From assembly GCA_002727485.1 (NCBI GenBank), contig PBXE01000022.1:27791-42970 (forward strand): a DNA stretch of 15,180 bases, read 5' to 3'. Made by a program: the position numbers and the translations under genes. Of this stretch, positions 1-8,722 are shown piece after piece. This DNA is from Methanobacteriota archaeon. GTDB taxonomy: Archaea > Thermoplasmatota > Poseidoniia > Poseidoniales > Poseidoniaceae. Below the pieces are notes generated by a model. It ran no database searches and was not told the DNA's origin. It was given only the letters and a program-made list of their open reading frames with translations. How positions within the stretch are numbered: position 1 is the stretch's first letter; each line of letters starts with the position of its first letter.

Positions 1-1592
1 CCTCTAAATGATTCTCTCCAAGTTTGACCATCGAAATATTCCATGTTATCCCCAAAACCATCGGAATCGGTGTCGTGCCATTGGCTTCTTTCATCAGGGA
101 AAGCATCTGCAAAACCATCAGGATGAGCAATCCAATCGTCTGTCGGATTAGAATAGCCATCCATGTCCACGTCTCGACATCCTAATCGGTCAAAAATTGA
201 AATCCAACCAGATTCTACTTCTTCAGGAGTTGAAAATACGCAGACGTCTCCTTCAAAGCCAAATATATTATCACCATATCCGTCTCCATCGGTATCTCTA
301 TACTGTGATGGAACAAATGGGAAATCATCAATTTGAGTTGCCCCGTAAGTTTGGTTATCACCCCAGCCATCTTTGTCAGTGTCTCTCCATTGAGTTGGAT
401 TATCTGGGAAATCATCAATAAATAATGCTCCAAAGGTTTGATTATCTCCCCAGCCATCGTGATCTCTATCTTTCCACTGAGATGGTTCATTAGGGAATGC
501 ATCTGAGCCGTTTACTACTGTCCAATTTAAGTCTCCATCAGAAAAACTATCGCCGTCTGAATCAGAACAACCAAATCTGTCAGAAGAGGAAGTACCTGTT
601 ATGAAAGGACAAGAATCCGGGGTTGAAGCATTGATTAGCCATTGACCTATTCCCCATGCTTGATGAGTTTCATTCCACGCGGGGTCTTCCCAATTATCTC
701 CGTATCCATCTCCATCAGTGTCTGTCCATTGTGTATTGTCATAAGGGAATGCATCTGCAAGTCCAACAGGATGTGCGAACCATTCTGTAATACCATCTAA
801 ACCGCCTGGATCTGCATCTGAGTATCCGTCACCGTCATTATCTAAACATCCGTATCTATCTAATGTTGAATAGCCTCTTTTGTAAGGACAAAAATCTCCT
901 TGATAACCATCGACGTTATCACCAAATCCATCATTGTCAGTGTCTTGCCATTGCGATGGTTCGTTCTCAAATGCATCTGCGCCATTATTTGTATTCCAAC
1001 CTGTTTCGGGATTAGAGTAGCCATCTGTATCTGTATCTATGCAGCCTTTACGATCATAAATAGAGGTCCCTGGAACTGTGTCACAGTCATCTTCTGAATC
1101 AATAAAACCATCCTCGTCTGTATCTCTGTCACCTGAATCAATTGATGCTGTTAAAGTGTATTGGATTGCATCATTACACCAACTATCTTTACCCTTAATT
1201 TTAACATAAACCCAATCCCCAGTAGGCATGGTTTTGCTTAGTGTTCCTGTAGGGTTATCATCACTTAGTGCAAGTGATGCAATTTCGGAGCCTGAGGAAT
1301 CGTGAATAGAATAATCCCCTTCCCAACCATCTCCCCAAATACAAACAAGGCTTGGGTTTGGTAAGGTTCCTGAAAAGGAAATCTCAACGATATCTCCTTT
1401 GTAGGCATAAACTTTCCACCAATCGGTTTGATCAGTAGGAGAACAACCATCATCATAACAAACATAGCCAGAAGAAGAAACTCCCTCTGTTAGAATACTC
1501 GCACTCTGGAGCGTGTCGTCTGCTGAAACTGGTGGGGCAAAACTAATCATTAACGCGGCCAAAGCCAACACCATGAAACGCTTCGCGCCCAT
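1..1592 (-). CDS. Secreted Asp-rich (TSP3-like) repeat protein, C-terminus cut by window edge
   Basis: The frame is open from an ATG at 1592 to the left edge (530 whole codons), so the C-terminus is missing. The start is firm: an in-frame TAG lies eight codons upstream with no start codon between. Residues 1-24 are a signal peptide (K4, R5, hydrophobic core, cleavage probably after V-S-A). Residues about 30-150 are a beta-rich domain resembling the bacterial pre-peptidase C-terminal (PPC) family: TDWWKVYAYKGD, then SIHDSSGSEIASL, then TGDWVYVKIKG. From about residue 154 comes a classic thrombospondin type 3 motif (DTDEDGFIDSEDDCD). After it, two Asp-rich unit types alternate to the edge: Q-W-x-D-T-D-x-D-G-x-G-D-N and D-R-x-G-C-x-D-x-D-x-D-G-Y-S. 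Such Asp loops bind calcium in known families, so a rigid extracellular stalk or adhesin is inferred. No enzyme motif is visible. The missing end may carry a membrane anchor. Confidence 0.9.
   Translation of the reverse strand, partial: MGAKRFMVLALAALMISFAPPVSADDTLQSASILTEGVSSSGYVCYDDGCSPTDQTDWWKVYAYKGDIVEISFSGTLPNPSLVCIWGDGWEGDYSIHDSSGSEIASLALSDDNPTGTLSKTMPTGDWVYVKIKGKDSWCNDAIQYTLTASIDSGDRDTDEDGFIDSEDDCDTVPGTSIYDRKGCIDTDTDGYSNPETGWNTNNGADAFENEPSQWQDTDNDGFGDNVDGYQGDFCPYKRGYSTLDRYGCLDNDGDGYSDADPGGLDGITEWFAHPVGLADAFPYDNTQWTDTDGDGYGDNWEDPAWNETHQAWGIGQWLINASTPDSCPFITGTSSSDRFGCSDSDGDSFSDGDLNWTVVNGSDAFPNEPSQWKDRDHDGWGDNQTFGALFIDDFPDNPTQWRDTDKDGWGDNQTYGATQIDDFPFVPSQYRDTDGDGYGDNIFGFEGDVCVFSTPEEVESGWISIFDRLGCRDVDMDGYSNPTDDWIAHPDGFADAFPDERSQWHDTDSDGFGDNMEYFDGQTWRESFR
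45..953 (-). repeat. Six Asp-loop repeats inside the secreted protein
   Basis: Six copies of a 13-residue core, Q-[WY]-x-D-x-D-x-D-G-[FYW]-G-D-N, are encoded at 915-953, 693-731, 441-479, 354-392, 267-305 and 45-83 (residues 214-226, 288-300, 372-384, 401-413, 430-442 and 504-516). The three central copies are exactly 29 residues apart (87 bp); the outer ones are 74-84 residues apart, because a second unit (D-R-x-G-C-x-D-x-D-x-D-G-Y-S) sits between them, for example near 147-183, 531-571, 816-851 and 1010-1047. Codons differ between copies, so the repeats are old or under protein-level selection rather than a recent DNA amplification. Confidence 0.85.
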
Positions 1593-1699
1593 GATAGCGA
1601 ATTGACATGTTACCTATCAAATAGCCGCTTGACGGGAATTCGAAGAAAATTATTTTATGATTAATTTTTACCTTAAATTTGGGCAAAATTAGAAGAAAG
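1593..1699 (-). promoter_or_regulatory. Intergenic region with AT-rich promoter candidate
   Basis: This is a 107-bp gap between the GT4 gene stop and the secreted repeat-protein start. On the minus strand an A/T block at about 1645-1682 (TTTAAGGTAAAAATTAATCA and onward) lies roughly 55-90 bases before the ATG and could hold an archaeal TATA/BRE element. There is no Shine-Dalgarno sequence before the ATG. No terminator hairpin was seen. The exact TATA position is a guess. Confidence 0.3.
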
Positions 1700-2965
1700 T
1701 TAGTTTTTGAGAATCGAATGATAAATTCTTTGAAAATCTTCAGAATTATGCTCATACGTATATTTTGATAGTACTCTTTCTCTTCCGTTTTTAGCCTTCT
1801 CTAATCTTTGTTCTGGCAAATCAAGAATTCTACAAACTGAACTAGCTAAATCATTACTATCTCCGGTTTTGAAAAGATCTCCCACTGTTTGGTCTACCAT
1901 TTCTGTTAATGGTGCTTGATTTACAGTCACTACAGGGGTTCCACTTGCTAATGATTCTAGTGGAATAAGTCCTTGTCCTTCATAATATGATGGATAAACT
2001 ACTAGATCTGCTGAACGGAAATGTTGTGCCAAGTCTTCAAACGGCATACTGCTACGAATAAATATAGCATGTTCAATACCCAATTTCTTTGCATTCTTCA
2101 ACAATCTTTTCTTCATATGTCCTCTACCAACAATCACTAATCTAGCACCAGGATATTGATCTAGAATTTTTGGCATCGATCTAAGTAATGTCATGTATCC
2201 TTTTCTAGCAACTAATCTTCCAACTGCTAAAATCATAGGAGTTTCAGTATTTGGTTGATAGCTTAAGGCTAATTCATCACCACAGTCATACATTGTTCTA
2301 ATTTTCTCATGATTCAATTGTTCTTCTTCATCATCTTGATTTGGAGGCCTAAACACCTTATGATCACAACCCCATAGAACAACATCACAATTGAAATCTC
2401 CATCGGGGTGGTACCAGTTTTTGAATTCACTAAGGGTAGATTGTGAATTGGCAACTGAAATGCTAGATTCTAATATTCCCGCTTTCTCAAATTTTGAATA
2501 ATATTTAGCAGTTAGACGTATTGCAAGATCATTTGGATTTCTCCATGTAGCAGATTCATTGGCTTTGGAGGCTCTAATAACTCCTTGCTTCTCACCCAAC
2601 CATGAGCCATGTAATGATGAACAAACTGGAGCAATGTTCTGTTCGATAAATCTAAACTGTTTTCTAGAAAATGATGCGAGAGGTAGATGAATATGAACAA
2701 CATCAACCTTCTCTCTTCGATGAAGATTTTTCAATGCCTTCAGCGCATTTTTTGCATATGAACGAGTGAATGCCATAGGTAGTTTAATCCAAGGCACTTC
2801 AATAACCGAAACTCCAGATTGTTCGGGAGGCTTAACTTTGTGTGAACGGGTGATAATAGTCACTTTATTTCCACATGCTGCTAGATGTCCAGCTAAATGG
2901 AAAACTACTGAACCAATCCCTCCCCATCTTGGAGGGTATTCTCCAGCAATCATTGCAATGTGCAT
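1700..2965 (-). CDS. GT4-family (GT-B fold) glycosyltransferase
   Basis: This 421-residue protein is a typical full-length retaining GT-B glycosyltransferase that moves a sugar from a nucleotide-sugar to an acceptor, probably at the cytoplasmic face of the membrane. The N-terminal Rossmann half opens with MHIAMIAGEYPPRWGGIGSV, including the Gly-rich loop (residues 13-18), and ends near VANSQST (171-177). The C-terminal half starts at AVGRLVARKG (247-256) and carries the donor-site signature E-G-Q-G-L-I-P-L-E, giving E329-x7-E337, followed by SLASGTPVV. There is no signal peptide or membrane helix. An in-frame TGA seven codons upstream of the ATG fixes the start region; Met5 is an alternative. 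It is divergent from a GT2 gene, which suggests a shared glycan pathway such as N-glycan, S-layer or lipid glycosylation. Donor and acceptor cannot be read from sequence. Confidence 0.93.
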   Translation of the reverse strand: MHIAMIAGEYPPRWGGIGSVVFHLAGHLAACGNKVTIITRSHKVKPPEQSGVSVIEVPWIKLPMAFTRSYAKNALKALKNLHRREKVDVVHIHLPLASFSRKQFRFIEQNIAPVCSSLHGSWLGEKQGVIRASKANESATWRNPNDLAIRLTAKYYSKFEKAGILESSISVANSQSTLSEFKNWYHPDGDFNCDVVLWGCDHKVFRPPNQDDEEEQLNHEKIRTMYDCGDELALSYQPNTETPMILAVGRLVARKGYMTLLRSMPKILDQYPGARLVIVGRGHMKKRLLKNAKKLGIEHAIFIRSSMPFEDLAQHFRSADLVVYPSYYEGQGLIPLESLASGTPVVTVNQAPLTEMVDQTVGDLFKTGDSNDLASSVCRILDLPEQRLEKAKNGRERVLSKYTYEHNSEDFQRIYHSILKN

Positions 2966-3070
2966 TGTACTGTCGACATGGGTTCAGCGTTTCAATGTCT
3001 CCATAATTGGAGTTGCATTATTGAATTTTTAAGCCAATGCTTTCAATACTGTTCGCTATTTCGGAAGTAT
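2966..3070. promoter_or_regulatory. Divergent promoter region between two glycosyltransferase genes
   Basis: These 105 bp separate the GT4 start (minus) and the GT2 start (plus). The only strong A/T element is GAATTTTTAAGC at 3023-3034. It reads TATA-like on either strand (TTTTTAAG / CTTAAAAA) and lies about 40 bases from the GT2 ATG and 60 from the GT4 ATG. A shared or bidirectional TATA box is possible but unproven. A weak GGAAG precedes the GT2 ATG; nothing Shine-Dalgarno-like precedes the GT4 ATG. Confidence 0.3.
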
Positions 3071-3841
3071 ATGGCCGATTTACTACCGGTGACTGTTACA
3101 GTTATTCTTCCCACTCGTAATGAAGAAGAAGCCATCATACCTACTGTCGAATCTATCCCAACCGGTTGGTGTAAAGATTTAGAAATTATGATAGTTGATG
3201 GCAATTCTACTGACAAGACTAGAGAGTTGGCCTTGAAAAAGGGAATTCGAGTACATTTAGAAGATCGTAAGGGCTATGGAAGAGCCTACAGAACCGGTTT
3301 TGATGTTGCTAAAAATGATATTATTGTAACTATGGACGCTGATTGTACTTATCCTGCTGAGTTGGTTCCTAAATTAGTCAAGAGACTTCTAGATGATGAT
3401 TTAGATTTCATCACTTGTGATAGATTATCATTAGCAGAAAGTGGTTCTATGTCAGGATTACATGGTTTTGGGAACTGGGCATTATCGTTTACTGCAAGGT
3501 TGCTTTTTGGATATGGAATAAAAGATTCACAATCTGGAATGTGGGTATTCCGGAAATCAATTTTCAATAATGAAAAAATGAAACCTACTAATGACGGAAT
3601 GCCATTATCTGAGGAGATAAAAATTCTTGCTAGAAAACATCTTGGCAAGAGTAAAGCAATTGAAATTTCTGTTCCTTATCGCCCACGTGTTGGTGATGCA
3701 GAAATACACACATGGGGAGATGGTTGGAAAAATTTCAAATTCCTTTTTGCTAAGAGATTCGGATTAAACAGAACAAAGACGCCATGGGGTGGTAGAAGTT
3801 CTAATCCAGATTCTACTAACAATGATTTACCTGAACAGTGA
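3071..3841 (+). CDS. GT2-family glycosyltransferase, polyprenyl-phosphate sugar synthase-like
   Basis: This 256-residue GT-A protein resembles archaeal dolichyl-phosphate mannosyl/glucosyltransferases, which load a sugar from a nucleotide donor onto a lipid phosphate. Visible motifs are VTVILPTRNEEEAI (residues 8-22), the nucleotide-binding D43 in IVDGNSTDKT, the metal-binding DAD (89-91) in MDADCTYPAEL, DSQSGMWVF (152-160), and SEEIKI (180-185) near the usual catalytic-loop position. No transmembrane segment follows, so it is the short soluble DPM1-type form. The open frame extends upstream to 2960, but those 37 residues are Cys/Phe-rich, unlike the family, and reach into the opposite GT4 gene; the ATG at 3071 puts the first beta-strand where the family expects it. 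Its stop is 2 bp from the stop of the convergent surface-protein gene. The sugar transferred is unknown. Confidence 0.9.
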   Translation: MADLLPVTVTVILPTRNEEEAIIPTVESIPTGWCKDLEIMIVDGNSTDKTRELALKKGIRVHLEDRKGYGRAYRTGFDVAKNDIIVTMDADCTYPAELVPKLVKRLLDDDLDFITCDRLSLAESGSMSGLHGFGNWALSFTARLLFGYGIKDSQSGMWVFRKSIFNNEKMKPTNDGMPLSEEIKILARKHLGKSKAIEISVPYRPRVGDAEIHTWGDGWKNFKFLFAKRFGLNRTKTPWGGRSSNPDSTNNDLPEQ

Positions 3842-3843
3842 AA

Positions 3844-6800
3844 TCATTCTAGTAATTGGTCTATATTAAACCGATCTTGTTCTTTTTCCACTTCCTGCGC
3901 TCCGTCTATTATTCCCCCTTCAACTTGAGGAATAGACTTTGACTCATTCTCTATCTTTGGTTTCTTACCAAATGCATCCCATGATTCAAGAAGTTCGATT
4001 TCATCTAACCTTCTACTTCTCTTGATGGCCAACAGCGTAATCGCAATAATGAAAATGATAACACCAATTCCACCCCCAATTAGAACTACTGAAGAATTAT
4101 TTTGCTCAGCATCTACTACAGTTATTGTTCTAGAAATTTGATCTGTGTTAGCGTCATCTCCAACTCCATCCTTAGCTATTATTTTCAAACTTGGACGACC
4201 CGATTCATCCGGTCTAACTTTCACACTACCTTTCCATCTGTCGTCGTTTTCATCATATGTCAAATTGAAGTTCCATATCTGTAATTTATGAGTTAATGTA
4301 GCATATACATCTTGTGTTGTGCCATCTGGGTCTGCAAGAATAATACTAACTTCAAACAAAACCAATTCTCCTGTGGTCATCTCGTTGGTTGATAGAATCA
4401 ATGACTGTTCGTCAAATTCTGGATCTGTGTTCTCAATCGTAATTCTTACTTGTTCCACATTTTGATATCCTTGGCTGTCTCTAATGATTAATTTGATGTC
4501 ATAATCACCGGGGGCAAGAGAAATTGTTTCCAAACTAGAAGAAAACGTATCTGTTGGAGAGGAACTACCTACCGGTATTATCTGCCATTCCCTAAACGTA
4601 ATATCATTATCAGCATCATAGGAATCTTCCTCTAGGATAATTTCTTGTCCTCCTGCAAATGATTGAAGATTATTTGGTGAAATAATATTTGCATTTGGCC
4701 TAGAAGTATCTATTATCAAAGTGATGAAACTAGAACTGGACTTACCTGTTTCATCGGTCAACTCAACTTCGATAGAATGAGTTCCTGAAGGAAGTTGTGA
4801 GATATGGGTTTGAGATGTAGAAACCATATCCAACAATGGCTCATTTAGTAGATTACTCCTAACCGTCATAGTAAAATTATCTCCATCATAATCTTTGGAA
4901 TTTACTGCGTTCCAAAAGATATAATCTGAAGAATTGTAAGTTTTACCATTTATTGGTGTTGCAAGTTCAAGAACCGGTGCTGAAGTACTGACTTGTACTG
5001 TGATCGACGATTCCACAGGTTCATGAATTCCATCATCTAAAGATAGTGTCAAGTTATGTGTTCCGGCCGAAAGTCTTCCTTCGAAGTTCAACCAATCTTT
5101 GTCTTGAGGCGTTAGACGCCCATCTAAATCACTTGTCCAAGAAACAATAAGGTACTCAGAACCAAAGTATGGTTCTTTACTTGAGCAATGCCAATATCCA
5201 GTGGTAGGAAATGTCGAACATTCTGCATCATAATCGCCTGAACCATTGGCTGAGAATTGAATCAACTCTGAAGAATCATATGTTTGAGATTCTACCGGAT
5301 ATGAAATAATTGACTTGGGATAAGAATTCTCGACATTTAATTGAATAGTAGTCACTTCTGTTAGGTTGATATGTTCCGGTCTATTATCAGTAACACGCAT
5401 TTCGATATTGTGAAAACCTCTAGATAAGTGACCCATCCAAACTTTTCCAGACTCTTGATCAGACCATTGTAAAACTCCATCTAGACTAGACCAATATTCA
5501 ATCTCAAGAGGATCTCCCTCAGGGTCAATTGTTGCAGTACCATCTAAGATAACAATACTTTCACTAAAATTAGATTCTCTAGAAACTGTGAATTGAGGAC
5601 TGGGTATTTCATTGTATAATTCTACATCAAACTCCCACTCAACCGGGGAATTTACGCCGTCATCAAGCCAAATAGATAATGAAAAGTAATCAGATGAAGG
5701 AATAGGATTTCCTGGGCTTGAGGTTAATGGGAACGTGTAGTTGAAAACATTAGGACAACTTTGAGAAGTATCTTGTGGATATTGAAGACCATATGACGTC
5801 GTAAACCAACAATAAAGAGTATCTCCTTCAGGGTCAAATGAGCCGTTTAGATTAATTTCTAATGTACCTGTTCTAGGAATATTAAGGATATTCCATTGAT
5901 CCAAACCCGGTTCAAATGAAACAACAAGAATCGGCTTTTGATTGACCAGTTCGATTACTCTACTTTGTTGTACACAATGTCCAGCATCATCGCATACTTT
6001 AGCTGTTATAGTGTGAACCCCATCGCTCAAGATTTGCGTAGTACCAATCTCATTAACAGTGAAATTAGACTCAGTGCCAATCACCCCATCAATTGAAGAT
6101 GTCCACTCCCAAACCAATGGGTCATCATCTAAATCCCAAGAACTACTTGCATTGAATTCTACAACCGAAGCGCTAGGGAAAATTTCCAAATCAGCCGGGG
6201 TATCCCAATTCAAAAATGGAGGTTGATTACCTAGGGGGAGTAAGCAGTAAATTATACGATTTTGATCCAATGTAACAGAACTGCTGTTTGAAATCCCATC
6301 ATAATTACAAGTAATTGAGGCGGTTGTTTCTGAAGATGAGCCAGATTGAGTCCAACGCTGGCCAATAAAATTTGGAAATGATATGAACCCTAAATCATTT
6401 GTTGGTTCTTGGACTGGTGATTCATATTGATTGAACGACACATCAACAATTGATTGAGGAACACCATTTGAATTATTATTTACAACCCAGACATCAATAT
6501 CCCATGCTAAATCAATTTTTGCGGATGGCGCAATAATGGCGTTTGGAAGGTCTATTTGACTAGACTGATGTAAGCGTAATGAAGAAAGTGAATCTAAGTT
6601 CAGAACTGTTGAAGAGGTCAAATCAACTAAACCTGACCAATTAACATCGCTATTCTGGAATATCAGTGAACCTGTACACTCAGGGGTAATCGAGTTATCA
6701 TTTCCGGATAATTCCGCATGGTCACTAAGAATCAAACATGATGAACCCGAAAGTTGAACCCTACTCATACTTGAATTAAAATTGCCATTATTATCTGCGT

Positions 6801-8619
6801 TCCAATGTATACCTGAATGATTGCCATCCATCACCAATAAGTCGATATTTGCGGCTGCTTTACTAATATCGACAGCAGGACCTAAATCAACACCCACTCT
6901 TTCGGTATTAATCATGATGTCATGAAGATTGATACGACCTCCCTGTTGGGCTAAAATTAAACCACTATTGTCAATTGAAAGAGGCACGTGTGAAGGATTG
7001 TTATCTTCTAATTGAATATGATTTAGCCAAAGGTCAACTGAATCTTTAACTAAAATACCAGAACCTGTCGATGATTTAACAGTACAGGAATTACAAGTGA
7101 TATCGCCGGAATTTGATTCCAAATCATTTGATTTTTCAAAAAATAGTCCTGCTTTTTCGCTATCAATTGACCCTAAAACTCCATTTCCAAGTGCAGTAAC
7201 ATTGGACATGGAAACATATCGGGAATCAAAAATATGTGCGCCAGAATACCCATTATCACTAAAATGTAAATCATCAATAATCAAAGTTGACGAGTCGACG
7301 AATAATCCCTGTTTTGAATTATTATGTAAAAACCAATCATTTCCTCTCATCGAACCGCCCGAAGATGAATGTATGGCTGGACCTACTGAACCTGAAATTT
7401 CTAAGCCTTCAAAATTTGGAGCAAAAAATGACGAACTAATTGCAATACCCGCTTCATGCGCTCCTTGGCCAGGGTCGCCTGAATTTTTCACCTCTAAATT
7501 CCTAAATGTGGTGGAAGAATCAACTAGATACAATCTAACTCCAACTGTTGTTGAATCTTCAACAGATGTATTTTCAAACCATGCTCCTGTTGCATTTACT
7601 TCAATTGCAGCATATCCAATATTTGCAGTTTTTGCGCCATTTCCTCCTGTTCCACGAACAATTGTATTTGTGAAATCTGCAGTTTCATAATTGGTATAAT
7701 TGGTATGATTTGCCTTATCCAAATAGATTCCTCTGTACATAGAATTCGAGACTGTGCAATCTCTAACTACTGCCCTTGTAAATGAACCATCATCAATATG
7801 TCGAATCAAAATTCCATAATCAGATTTATCAACACTCAGATTAGTAATAAGTGGTTGACTATCTTCAACCCACACTCCCGCTGACAATGCATTTCCCCCT
7901 TCTGAGGTCACATTATCTATTACTACATCTCTAAATATGCCTCCTGAGGAGCCCCATAAATTCAATCCACGAAGTCTCAAATCAGTCATGTAAGCTCCTT
8001 CTAAAATAGGTGTAGATCCTGCGCCAACTGAGAACCCTAACCCATAACGCCAATCCGAATAACTAACCTCTCGCCCTGCTTGGTCTATGTATAAATCATG
8101 TATTACTGGCGCTGAATTTGAAAATAAATCGATTCCAACCCGAGAAGGATTTACGATTGTGATATTATTTATCCTAGGATTGGAACCATATATTGTAATT
8201 CCATAAACAGAACCTTCAATGGTGAGGTTGTCAATAATTGAACCTCTACTATTTGAACTAGAATTGAATTGTAATCCGTTGTGTAAACCTGTTGATAATT
8301 GCGAAAAAATAACTGGGCAATTAGTTGTCCCCTGTGCAGTAATTCTACCTTCAACGTAAATTCTAATATTTGGAGACAACTTTACAACAGTACATGGAGA
8401 GATTACTAATTCGTCTGTCACGTTGATAGTGAATGATGATGCTAATTCAACTACTCCACTCCAGGTAATTTGTGAGCGACCAACAACATTAGATGTATTT
8501 TCAAAATTAAATTCTTGATTTTCGTTATTTTCTATGATTGTGGTAAAAGGCAGCGATAATAGCATGAAAAGTACGACAAAAATTAACATTTGCGAGTACT
8601 TCCCAGTCTGCATAAACAT
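3844..8619 (-). CDS. Giant surface protein: beta-helix, seven PKD/Ig-like modules, C-terminal membrane anchor
   Basis: From the ATG at 8619 this is 1591 residues. The frame continues to 8748, but that start lies inside the divergent RAM gene and gives a poor N-terminus, whereas Met at 8619 (or 8613, 8589) sits just before a hydrophobic signal or membrane segment (residues 11-29). Residues about 47-700 are short Asn/Asp/Gly/Ser-rich strands such as GITIYGSNPRINNITIV and GIYLDKANHTNYTNYE, typical of right-handed parallel beta-helices (PbH1/NosD-like). Seven PKD/Ig-like modules of about 90-115 residues begin near 799, 893, 1003, 1098, 1213, 1305 and 1397, several with W-[ST]-S-x-[IL]-D-G. One membrane helix (1511-1533), the stop signal KRSRR and a 55-residue cytoplasmic tail follow. 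About 30 N-x-S/T sequons lie in the outer part. I infer a stalked cell-surface protein that may bind or cleave polysaccharide; no catalytic residues can be assigned. Confidence 0.9.
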   Translation of the reverse strand: MFMQTGKYSQMLIFVVLFMLLSLPFTTIIENNENQEFNFENTSNVVGRSQITWSGVVELASSFTINVTDELVISPCTVVKLSPNIRIYVEGRITAQGTTNCPVIFSQLSTGLHNGLQFNSSSNSRGSIIDNLTIEGSVYGITIYGSNPRINNITIVNPSRVGIDLFSNSAPVIHDLYIDQAGREVSYSDWRYGLGFSVGAGSTPILEGAYMTDLRLRGLNLWGSSGGIFRDVVIDNVTSEGGNALSAGVWVEDSQPLITNLSVDKSDYGILIRHIDDGSFTRAVVRDCTVSNSMYRGIYLDKANHTNYTNYETADFTNTIVRGTGGNGAKTANIGYAAIEVNATGAWFENTSVEDSTTVGVRLYLVDSSTTFRNLEVKNSGDPGQGAHEAGIAISSSFFAPNFEGLEISGSVGPAIHSSSGGSMRGNDWFLHNNSKQGLFVDSSTLIIDDLHFSDNGYSGAHIFDSRYVSMSNVTALGNGVLGSIDSEKAGLFFEKSNDLESNSGDITCNSCTVKSSTGSGILVKDSVDLWLNHIQLEDNNPSHVPLSIDNSGLILAQQGGRINLHDIMINTERVGVDLGPAVDISKAAANIDLLVMDGNHSGIHWNADNNGNFNSSMSRVQLSGSSCLILSDHAELSGNDNSITPECTGSLIFQNSDVNWSGLVDLTSSTVLNLDSLSSLRLHQSSQIDLPNAIIAPSAKIDLAWDIDVWVVNNNSNGVPQSIVDVSFNQYESPVQEPTNDLGFISFPNFIGQRWTQSGSSSETTASITCNYDGISNSSSVTLDQNRIIYCLLPLGNQPPFLNWDTPADLEIFPSASVVEFNASSSWDLDDDPLVWEWTSSIDGVIGTESNFTVNEIGTTQILSDGVHTITAKVCDDAGHCVQQSRVIELVNQKPILVVSFEPGLDQWNILNIPRTGTLEINLNGSFDPEGDTLYCWFTTSYGLQYPQDTSQSCPNVFNYTFPLTSSPGNPIPSSDYFSLSIWLDDGVNSPVEWEFDVELYNEIPSPQFTVSRESNFSESIVILDGTATIDPEGDPLEIEYWSSLDGVLQWSDQESGKVWMGHLSRGFHNIEMRVTDNRPEHINLTEVTTIQLNVENSYPKSIISYPVESQTYDSSELIQFSANGSGDYDAECSTFPTTGYWHCSSKEPYFGSEYLIVSWTSDLDGRLTPQDKDWLNFEGRLSAGTHNLTLSLDDGIHEPVESSITVQVSTSAPVLELATPINGKTYNSSDYIFWNAVNSKDYDGDNFTMTVRSNLLNEPLLDMVSTSQTHISQLPSGTHSIEVELTDETGKSSSSFITLIIDTSRPNANIISPNNLQSFAGGQEIILEEDSYDADNDITFREWQIIPVGSSSPTDTFSSSLETISLAPGDYDIKLIIRDSQGYQNVEQVRITIENTDPEFDEQSLILSTNEMTTGELVLFEVSIILADPDGTTQDVYATLTHKLQIWNFNLTYDENDDRWKGSVKVRPDESGRPSLKIIAKDGVGDDANTDQISRTITVVDAEQNNSSVVLIGGGIGVIIFIIAITLLAIKRSRRLDEIELLESWDAFGKKPKIENESKSIPQVEGGIIDGAQEVEKEQDRFNIDQLLE

Positions 8620-8722
8620 AGTTAAACTGGTAATACACTTCAAAGGTTCGTATAGTTGAACAATTTTCCAAATCGTTTTTTGACTCAGTAAGTGATAATA
8701 ATCGAGTCCATGTGGACAAGTT
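8620..8722. promoter_or_regulatory. Divergent promoter region between surface protein and RAM operon
   Basis: These 103 bp separate the surface-protein start from the RAM gene start. GTGATAATAATC at 8692-8703 is centred about 26 bases before the ATG at 8723, the expected place for a TATA box of a leaderless archaeal transcript. A perfect small inverted repeat, GTCCA-TG-TGGAC (8706-8717), lies between that box and the ATG. No Shine-Dalgarno motif is visible before either start. Promoter assignment is tentative. Confidence 0.3.

Noticed and set aside
1..1592. CRISPR-like or tandem DNA repeat array from the recurring ccatc/tcatc patterns
   Set aside because: The periodicity is explained by Asp/Gly codons of the DxDxDG protein repeats on the minus strand; the DNA copies are divergent and have no spacer structure.
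1543..1755. 70-codon frame spanning the GT4 end and the repeat-protein start
   Set aside because: It overlaps both genes in another frame, crosses the A/T-rich intergenic region and has no recognisable motif.
2960..3070. N-terminal extension of the GT2 glycosyltransferase
   Set aside because: The 37 extra residues are Cys/Phe-rich, unlike the family, cover the divergent promoter and overlap the GT4 start.
7097..7690. 197-codon open frame antisense to the giant surface protein
   Set aside because: It mirrors the repetitive Asn/Ser/Gly-rich beta-helix coding strand, has no family resemblance, and lies fully inside a well-supported gene.
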